Assembly (NCBI GenBank): GCA_017591395.1
Contig: WEDG01003260.1
Location: forward strand, 124,001 to 188,000
Direction: 5' to 3'
DNA length: 64,000 bases
DNA from: Schistocephalus solidus
Lineage: Eukaryota; Platyhelminthes; Cestoda; Diphyllobothriidea; Diphyllobothriidae
The position numbers and the translations under genes are program-made. The notes below the pieces were generated by a model. It was not told the origin of the DNA and ran no database searches. It saw only the letters and a program-made list of their open reading frames with translations. Each line of letters opens with the position of its first letter. Position 1 is the stretch's first letter. This document shows positions 12,701 to 24,086 of the stretch, piece by piece.

Positions 12701-14690
12701 GACCGATAATGTGGCAAAACGCAATTTTTCGGTCATTTTCGATAGTAGACAGCCTAAATGTACGTGTAAACCATTCAGTCACAAGTGGTTAGTGGATCTA
12801 AACGTTTAAAATCTAGGTATAACAATATACCTAATCTCTAAAAGAATTTGCTCTTTTAGAAATATCTACCCTTAAATATATGATCACTCATGGATAATTC
12901 ATGTGGCCCCAGGCCCATGAGATAATATATTTTAGCTTTTCAGTTAAAATTTTCAAAAAATATTCGGTGCAGGACACCGACAGTCATGGGCCGTACAAAA
13001 GCCTTTAAGGAGCAAAACTTGGAGTACATTTTCGTGCGAAAAAAATAATTGGCCCAGTTTTAATTGAGTTATAATTTTTGTTTCCATAAAAAATATAAAT
13101 TAGCTGATTTATCCTGTATCTGGGCGACAAGCAGCTCATAACCTTACTAACAAAGTCTCAGTTCATCCCCACAGTGCCAGTGTGAAGCACTCTCTAACTT
13201 CTCAAATATCAGCTCTAAAACGAGAGGTTAGAAAGCCAACTTGTTTGAAGTCGAGTCTCCTATGGTTGCACGTTGCTGCAGCTATCTGGTCTCACCTTTT
13301 AGGATGGGTAAATTGCAATTCTTCCCTAGGAAATAGTATATCTAAGGGCAAGTAAAAAAATTGTGGATTACTCAAACTACAGAGATATTAGGAGATTTAA
13401 CTTATTCAGTAGGCTGAAAATAAAGCACATTTCAAATTCGGAAACAATCGTAAAATACTAATAATACTAATAGTAATAGTATTCAAAACAGCTTGTTCTG
13501 ATCCTACGCGGTTCCGCAGTCTATTGCACTGCAGCACATGGGATCCTGGGTTATAACCACGCTCAGATGGTTCATATATGAACTTAGTCCATTTATGAAT
13601 TTAGTCCAAAAATCGAGGACGATGTATAAGTGGCAACATGCTGTTTTTTTTGGTTATGCGTTTTAGGCATTTGTCTCAAGGAATTGAATGCAACTATAAA
13701 TTTATAGTTGAATTCAGTTCCTGACATAATTGATTCTATTATGTTACTTCAACGAGGCCAAAAGGAAAACTGAGAGGGTTTAATTGAAAAGAAGGTACTC
13801 TGATGGCGTCTGACGGTCACTGGCGCAATCACCAATAATTCAATCAAAAATATCGATCATGTATGATTGTAATGTTCAACTTCCAAAAACGTGACGCCAA
13901 TCGTAAAAAATTGAACAGAATGAATATAATTTTGTATCAGGTTCCAGGCCATCATTAATAGCTAGTGCCTTCGTTGCGACAAAACGAGAAACATTTTCGG
14001 GAAAATCACGATTATACAAAAGAGTTTTTCTGACTTTTTTAAATCGAAAACGTAATTTTTGGGTAAAAGTAAACTGGTGTGCTTATTTTATCATTTTGAA
14101 TTCGGTCACAGATATAAAGGGAGCAAAAGTCTTCTCAAATTATGCTTCAACCTGTTGAACTCACTCTTGTCACTCAGTTTATCGAACGCGGTATTTACAT
14201 TCAATTTAATACTAACGTTCCAAAGTTCTCATATGTTCCATGAAAGCTGAGTATTTTATCCCATGAAAACACTTGCCCTGTAAGGAGATCTGTGGATTCT
14301 TTGATACCGTAGCTTCCTTCTGCAATAATCTTCATCGATTTGAAACGCAACGTAAATACGGTGCAACTCAACGAAATAAAGGGAAAGTGTAGGGTAAGCT
14401 GACTGAGAGAACAACCGTCAATAGCACGGACACGACATGTCAACGGTGCGACCTCTCCGGCAGCTAAATAACGACAACAATCAAAATAAGAAATCAATAA
14501 TTATGTTTACGAAGTGAGAAAAAAATAATGATACAAATAAAGATGAAGCCAGCTTCTCTGCAAACATTTTAAAAAAGAACAGTACACTTTGAGATATTAT
14601 AGCCACGCTTGTGCAGATGAACCAAAGCACATGCTGGCGAATATAAAGCTTAAGGACAAACTGATAGTTACTATAGTCCAGGGTTTTACA
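9740..14690. other. Long AT-rich stretch, no supported gene
   Basis: Contains the palindrome at 13691-13710. Minus-strand frames at 11258-11626, 12549-12782 and 14201-14497 are open but unrecognised. The 14201-14497 frame is preceded by gtcgttatttag and could be a decayed exon. Confidence 0.45.
13691..13710. repeat. Perfect 20-bp palindrome with extended arms
   Basis: caactataaatttatagttg is perfectly self-complementary. The flanks (tctcaaggaattgaatg and aattcagttcctgaca) extend it imperfectly to about 36 bp per side. There is no repeat family match in the window. Confidence 0.85.
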
Positions 14691-14699
14691 TATATCTGA

Positions 14700-16577
14700 T
14701 CAGAGCTTTAAATCGTGGGTATTTTCAAACATCTGTGATGCTTATGTGGGACTATTCCTTATTCTCCGTTGCACCTGCTATAATTGAAAAACGGCATAAC
14801 GTTTGGCAAGGAAATTTTTATCAGATGTGAACAGAGTTTAACAGACATCAACGGTACCTTAATGTTTTCTAGCACCGTGAACGAAGGCTGGGAGTTCTTC
14901 CGGAATGTTATTCTGCAAATCATGAACAACCACGGCCCACTAATGAGTGCGCATCAGAGCAAGTGTCGTGGGTGGCAAGACAGCAACCTTACAATGGAAA
15001 TAAACAGGAAGCGCAGGTTGTGGAGAAAATAATCCGAATCTAATCAAGTCACATATTTTAATAAGTATAAAACACAGAGAAACAAACTGAGAAGCCTTAT
15101 CCTAAAAACGTGAAGAGAATTCGAGAATACTTTGCTGCAAAAGGCTGCAGAATCCAAAGTGAGTCTACAGTGATCTCCGTAGATGTACAAGGAATAAGCA
15201 TCAAAGCCCTATGATTAAGAATGCCGTGGGCGTCACAATTTCTGAAAACAGGGACAAAGCCGAGTAATTTTCACATTTCTACCGCTCAGTCTACATAAAC
15301 GATGCAATTTTCCCTCGTCTGTCAGTGAATTATTCACCGAATCAAAGCATTAGCAACATAATTTTCTCAGAAGCTCTGATCCGAAGCGTATTAAGTGAAC
15401 TAAAAGAGTCAAAATTCCCAGAACCAGATGAGCTTTCACCCAAACTTCTGAAAGAACTCGCCAATGAACTTTCGGCACCTTTGTCAGTGCTCTTTCAAAA
15501 GTCACTTGACTCCGGAACACTTCCTGTCGATTGGAAGCTGTCACATATAACTCCCTTGTACAAAGCGTTAGCCGGGGGTCAGTGACAAACAAAAGGCCCA
15601 TAAGCTTGACATGCATCCGTGGCAAGTTTATGGAAAGGATCATCAAGTTCCAATTGGTGAAATTCCTAGAGACTTATAATTTGTTAGCAAACTGTCAACA
15701 CGAGTTCAGAAAAGGAAGATCCTGCGCAACAAATTTGCTGCATTCGCTCCATAGGTGGACCCCAGCACTTAAAGATAGACACGCGGTTCACATCGCCTTC
15801 ATTGACTTTCAAAAGGCCTTCGACACTGTGCCGCACCAGAGACTGTTGTACAGGCTTGAATTAATTGTAATCAGAGATAAGTTCCTCAAGTGGATCGAAA
15901 ACTTCCTCATGGGTCGGCGCCAGGTTGTGTGCATCGACCAAAAAAAATCAACATCTGCTTCAATCAACAGTTGGGTTCCTCGGTGTTCAATACTAGGGCC
16001 AATATTGGTTTTAATATACGTGGAGGATTGTGGCAGAAATCTGGAATGTAAAGCAGCAATGTTTGTCGACGACATTAAAATCTGGAATGTAATCCAGAGC
16101 CCTGCTGACGAAGATAAACTACAGATCAACTAAATTAGGTTGGAGGAGTGGTCAAATCATTGGCTTTTGCGGTTCAACGTCGATAAGTGTACAAGACTTC
16201 GCTTAGGCAACCCATCTGGATCTGCCGAAATTAGAAGCTACTTTCTCAACGGTGAAGCCTTACAAGACGTGGAAACCCAAAAGGACCTTGGTGTGCTGAT
16301 GACCACCACCTTAAAACCATCCTCTCACTGCTCGAAAGTGGCGAAGAGCGCAATGGCTCTGTTGCATATCATCAGACGAGCCTTTTGGGATTTCAATGAA
16401 GATGAATTTATCTTAACCCTTGAGAGTCACGCACCACTTGTCATATTTTATGATCACATATGAATTTTCGCAACCCATATGGTTTCTCTGTATCCTGCAC
16501 TTGCTTTCACGTTACAAATATGGTTTTTAAAGGCCTTTGCCTATTTCCCTTAATAAATTAAATTGAATTGAATTGAA
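14700..16577 (+). mobile_element. CR1/Jockey-like LINE, 3' half, inactivated
   Basis: From about 14700 the broken frames encode the end of the endonuclease region and linker (GWEFFRNVILQIMNNHGPLM, then NRKRRLWRK, then YKTQRNKLRSLI). The reverse transcriptase follows: ELSAPLSVLFQKSLDSGTLP, RPISLTCIRGK, motif A FIDFQKAFDTV, motif B-like VPRCSILGP (usual VPQGSVLGP) and motif C AMFVDDIKIW. C-terminal RT/thumb sequence follows (VDKCTRLRLGNPS, KDLGVLM) and is cut short at about 16415. The copy carries frameshifts at about 15580 and 16130 and stops near 15200. It ends with an (ATTGA)3 repeat at 16560-16577, which marks the true 3' end of a target-primed insertion. The element is dead and 5'-truncated or eroded. 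Confidence 0.85.
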
Positions 16578-16938
16578 TCTAGGCACCTCTGTTCGCCAAA
16601 CTGTCTGTATCCAGCATTCTCCTGTCAAATATGCCTTTTTAGTTCAAATAAAAATATTGTCAAAATGCGTCTTTTGTAGGAACCGGATCATTAAATTTCA
16701 GCTCATCGCACCACCACCTTTAAATCAAGGTTAAGGTGAAATCAACAGGAGCCAAAAATCACTAATCGAGTGAATTGAACACATGGTCTCGACAAAATTT
16801 CCCCAAAACTCCCTAAAACGGGAAGGAATTAAGAAATTTATACAATCAGTGAGTTGCTTCCCTTAGCAAAATATCCCCCTGATTTTATATCAGAAGAAAT
16901 TTCGTTAACTACTAAACTGTTGGTCATCATAAACTTAC

Positions 16939-17118
16939 GATTGGTGCCAATGCTCTCACTCATAACAGGAAGCATGGCAAAGTTTGAAGGGGAAAACGCA
17001 ACCATTCCACATGAACTAGCAGCTACAAAAGGAGTGTGCATTGATTCACCAACTACAATCGTACACGATGAGCACTCTAACGACCGATCATCGCCAGCGT
17101 GGCACCGACTCCACAACA
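16939..17118 (-). CDS. Candidate internal exon, unrecognised Cys-containing protein
   Basis: On the minus strand, aatttatctacag is followed by 180 open nucleotides and then a GTAAGT donor. Read with 2 + 59 codons + 1 base, it begins LWSRCHAGDDRSLECSSC and ends PVMSESIGTN. I do not recognise the product. The opposite strand is also open for over 100 codons here, so strand choice rests on the acceptor and donor pair. The entry phase (2 bases finishing a codon) and exit phase do not fit directly onto the FERM exon at 9738 or the candidate at 23526. If real, it needs another exon between, or belongs to a different transcript. Confidence 0.4.
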
Positions 17119-17759
17119 CTGTAGATAAATTCACAGATTTACTGGCATATACATCGCGTTTAGTCAGAAAGCTATCGCTCGAGAAATATCAAATGACTTA
17201 TCCATATTGATTATGGACCGCCCGATTCTGAGAAACGGTAAACGCTCAAAACGGTTAAAAGTAGAACCGGGAGGCAATGGGGACCACAATACCTCGGTGA
17301 GCTTAATTTGCATGCACAGGATTTATTTACAAACTACCGATTATCCGATTACTGCATGTCATGCGAAAATTCAGTGACCTCAGTTTATAAAGTGAATCAC
17401 TTTATTCAAATTAAACATTCCTCATATATTTACTTGCAGTAATATTAAGTCAGGATAAATTGGACGAAATCAGTGCAATCGCCTCCTCAATTCCTTGTAG
17501 ACTTCTGAGGTTGGAGGGTTCGATCCCACCAACTTATGGTTTATATTGTCGTTACCTCGTTATTCACATCCATCGCGCCGAATTTGGCGTACGAATTCTT
17601 GCTTAGGAGATTTTTGGAGGCAATGAAAATTGAATACCTCACGAGGTGGTTCAAATTTTGTCAGCTTTGTTGCAGAAACCTGTAAGCACACCAAGAGAGC
17701 TCCAATGAGCTATCCGGTCTCCACTTTAATGGTAGAGCTGGTTTAATAAGACCTACAAA

Positions 17760-18668
17760 AGACTGCCTGCGTCCAACATACACCGGTCAGCTGGTATCGT
17801 TATGCGGACAACGTGTTCATTATCGTTGAAACAATATTTTGTGGCTTCAACGGCTTCAATAACTTCGACAAAGGAACGTTTCTTGATAGAGAGAGGCAAA
17901 AGAAACAAGAACGTCAGATACCTTTCTTTGATGTGCTTGCCAGGCAAAATCCTTGACGTGAAATCAGGATGATGGTATACAAGATGGCCTCGCCCACCAC
18001 TCTTTTCAGTTTTTACAGCAACTATGCTGTAGCTCACAAACAAGGCCGTGTAAAATCGCTCTTAAATGCGATCCAGACTCGTTGCTGCAAGCTAGAGGAC
18101 AAACTACGCCTGGACCAACAGCTCAACGATCATGCGCTGTGAAATGGCTATCCGTAGACTCTTATAAGTTGTTGCCTTCGCATTCCACCCGTGGGCACAA
18201 ATAAAAATGCCACCGAGGCTAAGGCATACTCTCTGATGCATAAACGACGGCCTAGAAGTGGCCGAGCGCATTTTTTCGAGATAAGGTGTTAGAATTGCGT
18301 ACCAGCCTAAGGCTAGCCTTCACAGCTTGGTCATAACTAAAAGACCGGTAAAATCCCGAAGAGCTGTCTTAGGTAGTTTATCACATTCAATGCCTAAAAT
18401 GCTGAGAAAATTCCACAGATCAAATCGAATGCATGATGGGATTACGAATACGTGAAAATAAGCTGGATATGCAACCTGGCGAGAGATTGTCACAAATGGC
18501 TGCCTACATCTCTGAAACGGGTATGAGCTCAAATTTGCAACTATCAAGCAAATCGCCCAAGCCCGAAACAAGACAAGCCGAGAATTAATTGAAACCTCCG
18601 ATGGAGGCAAACTCCATGGATTCATCCATGAAATCCATAATTGCCTCCTTGCACATTGATTAATTTGT
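17760..18668 (+). mobile_element. Penelope-like element relic (RT end plus GIY-YIG end)
   Basis: Scattered frames match Penelope-like polyprotein. WYRYADNVFIIVE is the YVDD-type RT motif C. RQIPFFDVLARQ corresponds to the usual FLDVL segment. Near the right end, YEFKFATIKQIAQARNKTSR and ELIET match the C-terminal part of the GIY-YIG module (usual GHEFNFA..II.HA.NK..RELIEAW). Many stops and frameshifts interrupt it. It is an old copy on the plus strand. Confidence 0.6.
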
Positions 18669-18885
18669 ACCTCATATAACTGTCTCTTACTCTGTTGCTC
18701 CCTATGTCTGTCACGAGTCTGAAATCCCAGAATACTCAAAATATTATTCCGGTGTTTGATTAGTTTTTTTTATTTACTGATGGAAGAAATAGAACTATAA
18801 CATTTGCATCCAAAAAGTGCTCACTTTAAGGCAAAACAAAGGCACCAACATAGGTCTTTTAAGGCCTAATGTTCAGACATGACTC

Positions 18886-19985
18886 TCACGTCTTTTTCAT
18901 CTGCAAAACGACATTTCCATCCTGCCCTTGATCAAGTTCACTTGGTCTGATAGGTTCAGATGATCGGGGTATTGGGCTGGCTGAAACCAAATCAGTGAAC
19001 GGCTTGATCTGCCTACACCTTTTCCTTTTTGGCTTTAAAAACTCACCAACCTCTTCAACATCATCTTTTGGTGTAGCGTCTAGCAGTGATGTGGTGTTCG
19101 GTTTTAAAGCCAGATCATTGATGATATTGCCTGAGCTAAGAGAAGATGGTTTGGAGCATGGACTAGATGGGAACCCTTTTCTAACTAACGAAATGTCCTC
19201 TGGTATGCTTGAAGAGGCTATATATGCATTCGATATTTGCTTTGTAGTAGGTTTTGTACGGAGATTAGCTTTTTTACAGGTAGGCGAGAAATAGGTTGCC
19301 TACCTCCGGCTCCATTCCTAAGAATTGCTGTATGAGTTTCATCTTCGTAAGCTTCATTAACTAAGCTAACTAGACTTTTTGCCCGTTTAGAGGGAGTTGA
19401 ACAATTAGCAGAATAACGATAGTTGCAACTATTTTCTGCTATTATATTAATTTTCTGATCGAATCCCCTGTCAATATGGCCGAGTGGCTAGAGGCATCAA
19501 TAGTCGGTCCTTCGCGATTTAGCAGCACAGTTTCGAAACTAGGTCACGGAGAAATTTTTCGCGGCAAGAAATTTAAGGCACTTGCATTTTGTGTACTAAT
19601 GGGGATACAAAGCAAATGCGATTGATGTTGGAATCGCTACAAAAGTAACAGAGAGTTGGTAATGAACTTCAAGAATATGACTATGTGAGGATGTGAACAA
19701 TGATATAAGAATAGGAAGATATAACGACTCAGCCTTTGGGTTTAACCCCTTCCGCGATTGAAAGCAGATGCAGGGAGCACACAGTCAGCATGAGTTTCAG
19801 AAACGAACGAAGATCGAAGCTTTCACTTCCAGTTGAGATAAATTCTGGGGGCAGGAAAGAATCCACAACAGTGGAATTTTTTAAAAGCCTTAGAATCCTT
19901 ACGTCAAAGTCAAAATTTTTGAACTCAGAAGAATATTCATACAATTCTTTAATACTTTCCAAGAGCCATGTCTTCTTAACTGAGG
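18886..19985 (-). pseudogene. LINE ORF1-type relic, copy C, with 137-codon ATG-less frame
   Basis: Copy C starts with LKNSTVVDSFLPPEFISTGS at about 19.88 kb and includes KRAKSLVSLVNEAYEDET at 19.37 kb. Then, from 19299 to the TGA at 18886, a 137-codon frame runs without an ATG: YIASSSIPEDISLVRKGFPS, then DATPKDDVEEVGEFLKPKRK and SELDQGQDGNVVLQMKKT. This final frame is clean and hydrophilic with a basic KPKRKRCR patch. Relative to copy B, deletions of about 20 and 36 bp shift the upstream frame. ORF1 origin rests on linkage to copy A. A host terminal exon cannot be excluded. Confidence 0.45.
19470..19552 (+). other. tRNA-like (Pol III A/B box) remnant
   Basis: tggccgagtggctagaggc fits the A-box of Leu/Ser-type tRNAs. 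About 60 nt later, gtttcgaaac resembles a decayed B-box. No cloverleaf with a sensible anticodon arm can be drawn, so this is at best a tRNA-derived SINE head or pseudo-tRNA. A weaker copy (tgaccgagtgggtagaggc) sits at the corresponding place of the tandem duplicate at about 20459-20477, without a B-box. It lies antisense to the ORF1-type frames, so chance resemblance is possible. Confidence 0.3.
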
Positions 19986-20049
19986 AGGAGACTAAAAACT
20001 CCTAGGCCCAATGGGCTTCAAATTCTAAACCAATTTCAAATGACGCGCT

Positions 20050-20830
20050 GATGTTTTTATAACTAGCGAACTTGCGAAACATCCTCTTATTTACTGGGTT
20101 CGGTAGACACGATATCTTTTATCTGAGTTTTAGGTATGCTTGAAGAGGCTATATATGCATACGAACATTCCTTTACCATATGTTTTGGATGGACAGGTGC
20201 TTTTTAACAGGTGGACGAGAGATAGATTGTTTAAGTTATCTATTTCTTGCTTTATATTGGCTACCTCCTGCTCCATCCCTAAGAACTTCTGGAGGAGGCT
20301 GAAACACCCCATACAAGTTTTGTCTTCGTAAGCTACAATAAGTAAGCTTACTAGACTTTTTGCCCGTTTAGCGAAGGAACAACAGTTAACCGAATACCGA
20401 TAGTTGTAATTATTTTTTGATTGTGTTTTTTTCTTTGCTGGTCGAAACCCCACGTCGATTTGACCGAGTGGGTAGAGGCCTCGGTAGTCTGTCCTACGCG
20501 ATGTGCGTTTTGCAGACTTATGGGGATACAAAGCAAATAAATTTGATGTTGGAATCGTCACAAATATAACTGAGCGTCAGTAATGATATTCAAGATTATG
20601 ACTATCTGAGAATATGGATATGTTTATACGAATTTGAGGATATAACGACTCAGCCTTTGGCTTGAGCCCCTTTCGCGATTGACAGCAGACGCAGGGAGCA
20701 AACAGCCGGTTAGAGTTCCAGAAGTGAGCAAAGATTGAAGCTTGTACTTCCGGTTGAGATAAATCCTGGGGCAGGGAGGGATCCACAGTGGTGGAATTTC
20801 TCAAAGCCACAGAATCATCACGTCAAACTC
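20050..20830 (-). pseudogene. LINE ORF1-type relic, copy B
   Basis: The minus strand has LRNSTTVDPSLPQDLSQPEV near 20.79 kb and QSRKGLKPK at 20.66 kb. Then come FAKRAKSLVSLLIVAYEDKT and a likely coiled coil, FLGMEQEVANIKQEIDNLNN (20.28 kb). Its reading in the frame used by copy C meets a TAA where copy C has AAA. It is about 930 bp from copy C with blocks of near identity (for example gcttgaagaggctatatatgcat), so B and C form a tandem duplication. Confidence 0.5.
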
Positions 20831-20954
20831 GCTGTGTCCGAACTTGGGTTAATATACAGACGATTCTTTAATAATTTCCAAGCCCCGTGTCTTCTACACT
20901 GACCTAAAGACTAAAAACTCGTAGGCTCAAAGGACTTAAAAAAGAAACAAATTT

Positions 20955-22170
20955 CAAACGACACACCTTGCGTTGTAGACTTTCTCAAGAGGCATGGCTT
21001 CTAGACATGTATGATACCCCCGTTCCGTATTCGGAGATTGCTCTTGCACAGTTCGAATCTCCTGAGGAATTCCGCTTTCAGCAATCTTTACCTCACCCGC
21101 CAAGCGGGTAAAACATCCAACCGAAGAAAACTCGTTTGGTTGAAAGTTAGGAGTATTGTTTGCCTGCTGAGTCATACCCAGGCTTATTCCTCAATCTGAA
21201 AGGCAATCTTCAGCGATCATCCTTTGAGTCCCATATTCGGCTATTCCCCAAAGCCTTTAGAACTGTGCTTCTCTCTTGTACCCCTTTAAGAGAGATCCGA
21301 GATAATGTTGGTATAGTTGCATGTCTTCCTGTATTCTTACCTTTGGGGGTGTCAGAAGTAGATTCAGACATGCCTTTGATGACTATGCATTTGCTGCGAT
21401 CTACTTGAGGGGCCTGTTTTGTTTGCTTGTTTTCAGAGGTTATAGTATGGTCGTTCCGGTTGGCGTCCTCTTCTGCTTTTGCCAGTTTAGGTGGGACGGA
21501 TTTCAACCCTAGTCCTACGTGTAATGAAACTCTTTAGTGAGTTGCGAACTTCGAAAGTGTGGTTTTTCTGGGAAGATGCTTAAGCTCAGCCCGCTTTCAC
21601 GGACGCTCTAGGTTAATCTATCCTTTAAGAATGTCATGAGACGTTTCTTCGTTTGCTGAGATCCCCATCGGTTGTGCTTTTTTCTTGCTGAAAACTGGCT
21701 AAAAGTTAACGAAACCTTATATATTTTCTTTGTTGTTACGACTGAGGAAGCTGTGTTTGCATATGTTCGTTGGTCTTCCACAAGTTACGTCAACAGTGAC
21801 TTCTTTTCGGTTAAAATTAAAATTATCTACCTCCAGCTTTAGGCCTTACATACGCTTCTCCCTCTCCCAAAATGCTTGAAGGAGTAAAAAGCATGCCGTA
21901 CACGCTTCGTACTCATAACTGAAATTCAGAAAATATACTTTACGCTTTGCCGGTTTGGCGAAAGGTGATTTTAAATATTCGTGTCCAGAATTGCTGTCAT
22001 TCATATTACGATTACTGTTTATTCCATCATTTATATTGAAATAGGCGAGATGATAGTCTTGCGGTATCTTCGCCGCTTGCGACACACCAGTACCCGCATT
22101 CAACTCTCGCTTGTGCTACGCATTTTACACAACTCCCGTAGGGTATATTTTCGACTCCCACGATAGATCG
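20955..22170 (-). pseudogene. LINE ORF1-type relic, copy A
   Basis: On the minus strand a segment reads AGTGVSQAAKIPQDYHLAYF and FLLLQAFWEREKRM (21846-22103). After broken sequence comes RSKCIVIKGMSESTSDTPKG, RISLKGVQERSTVLKALG and DSKDDR (21210-21506). The CIVIKG...ST..TP and DSKD.R pattern resembles ORF1 proteins of cestode CR1-like LINEs (recalled, not searched). A possible tail continues to 20955. Homology to copies B and C is visible in the FAKxAK, AYED and cattcg/catatgca blocks. Frames are broken. No RT follows. Confidence 0.5.
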
Positions 22171-22174
22171 CGAT

Positions 22175-23430
22175 GGAGGAAATGGCTATGGGGACGTGGG
22201 CCATTGATGAGAGGACTTAGTTCCAATGTATTTATCAATTCAATTTTGATCAAGCTGGAGGTTTAGGTTATTGTTAGGTTTAAAACGCGGAATATGTACA
22301 CTTCTGGGAATTAAGCATGGGACAATCTGTCATACGGGGTCTACCTATTCCTGTTTCCAACCAATAAATGCTGACAACAGACTTTTATTTTTGGGATTCT
22401 CGCTACTTAAGGACTGTTAGACGCAGCCTGCATGATGTATGGAATGATTTAGAGAGAAATCGGTTTGGAAGTAGGGCCCCCTGCCTGTTTAACTGAATCT
22501 CCACCAGCGAATATTGATGTAAGGGCTCATAAATCTGCCTGATGTCACATTAGAGAACCGTAATATGCGCGAAACCTTTTCGCACTCCAATCGAGCTTAA
22601 CAATTCGCGGTCTAAATTTTTCCGGCACGGAGATGCTTCTTTTACAGACTATTCATATGTTACGCTGTAAGCGTACCCCTACGCGTCAATTAAAACTGTA
22701 AGTAAATAGAGGTGTTGGGTGTGGTACGTGTATGCCTATTATATTTTTTTAAAATAGGAAACGGAAAAAATTTCGTGACAGTTTATTCTGCCGACCCCAA
22801 GGATCCTGGAGCCCCAGCCGTTCTAAGAGAAGGAAAGTGCAATCGTATGAGTAAATGCAAGGTTAACGTGGTATCATGACTAAATGAAGTTTACTAGTAC
22901 ATAAATAAATAAAAAGGTTTATTGCTTGGGAACTTCTTTTGCGCCGTCAAATCCGTAGACCACAGGAAAAAACCTAAAACAAACTCCTCTTGTAAGTTAC
23001 CACTTTAGCTTTGTTTTGGTTGTATGCTTAAATAGCAGTGTTAAAAATCAGGAGTTCGTTTTAAGTAAAAAACCTGCCTTCCAAGGTTTGGAAATAAAAA
23101 TTTGAAAATAAATGTTACACAGAATGGGCATGAATGCATCTGGGTAAGAATTGTAAGGGTCAAGAATAGTCTGTTATAGACAATCGAGAGTATTCATTCG
23201 ACAGATATAGAAACGTCTGCGGTCGATTCGAAGAGATAGACACTTCCAATCAGATACGTGCGCAGTCGATTCCAATGTGGGGTCTGCCGACTCATTTGAC
23301 TTAGTTGAACTGATCGTTAAAAAAGGTGGAAATGGATTAGGAGCAAGAAAAGTTAAACAGAAAGAAACTTTAAATGCTGTCTTACAGTTGTCATATTTGT
23401 ATTTGATAATATAGTGTTGATTATTTTTGA
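22175..23430. other. No recognised feature
   Basis: AT-rich, with no open frame of note and no repeat seen elsewhere in the window. Confidence 0.5.
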
Positions 23431-23436
23431 TCTAGT

Positions 23437-23473
23437 TTTATGAAACAACTAGTCGTACTAGTCGTTTCATAAA
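23437..23473. repeat. Hairpin: 17-bp stem with one mismatch, 3-nt loop
   Basis: tttatgaaacaactagt, then cgt, then actagtcgtttcataaa. Next come three overlapping atgagtac/atgcgtac units (23475-23510). Confidence 0.85.
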
Positions 23474-23525
23474 TGAAATGAGTACTGAAATGAGTACAAT
23501 GCGTACTGCAATGAGGAATGCTTAC

Positions 23526-23597
23526 CCCTCGCCTTTTGGCATCTTTTTGCAGGCGATCGTGGGCTTTCTTGAAGGCGTTTTCGAACGCCTCCCCAGG
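23526..23597 (-). CDS. Candidate 72-nt exon, charged amphipathic helix
   Basis: Minus strand: gacgtcag, then 24 codons, then a GTAAGC donor, phase 0 at both ends. It reads PGEAFENAFKKAHDRLQKDA then KRRG, which would form a charged helix. It would join in phase the exon at 23876-24086 upstream and the FERM exon at 8869-9738 downstream. Against it, the plus strand has a better acceptor (catctttttgcag) opening a short frame with a stop through the same bases, so strand is uncertain. Confidence 0.33.
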
Positions 23598-23875
23598 CTG
23601 ACGTCTTTCTTACTTTAAGTCAGCATTCCACTACTGGAAATCGTCTAGATTATAAGTGGTTAGGCTTTGTTAATCATATGTCTTGCCGAGAACCAGCTGG
23701 TAAATAGTGGAAACATAAAATACCCTATTTCCGGGCTTTAGCCCGTAAAATTGAGGAACAGATTAAATGCACTGAATAGTGCACTAGGAATCCACCCGAT
23801 GAATGCTTGGCTATTTTGTCCTCCAAATAGGTAGGAAATCTGTGCAGATTATTTACGGATAACGAAATAATTTAC

Positions 23876-24086
23876 CTTACGCTGCCCAAAGTTGGTATTG
23901 CAGAGTTCGGCAGAGATATTGTTGTAATCGGTTGTGGACACGATCCGGCTCGAAATTGGGCCATCCGTTTGGGCAGCAGGTGCTGTTGCTGCACTGAGAC
24001 CGTCGACTACAAAAGTCAGATAGCCCAACTTTGCGTCTTGTTTTGCATGTTGTTGCAGCACCTGATACATACTCTGCATGAGCCAT
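23876..24086 (-). CDS. Candidate internal exon, unrecognised product
   Basis: This is an open 211-nt segment on the minus strand: one base, then 70 codons, ending AAG before GTAAAT (phase 0). A GTAAGG donor 5 nt earlier is an alternative. It starts WLMQSMYQVLQQHAKQDAKL, continues through an Ala/Thr-rich stretch, and ends NTNFGQRK. The acceptor (aaagaaaattag) has a poor pyrimidine tract. Codon use looks protein-like. Its phase matches the candidate exon 23526-23597 downstream, and through it the FERM exon at 9738. No domain is recognised. Confidence 0.4.

Noticed and set aside
12549..12782. Minus-strand frame with LCPDTNGFRDVCEVC as a Cys-rich exon
   Set aside because: The acceptor is weak, the donor ambiguous, and there is no family match. 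Not enough support.
17505..17545. B-box-like gggttcgatcccacc
   Set aside because: No matching A-box or tRNA fold upstream, so an isolated 11-mer match.
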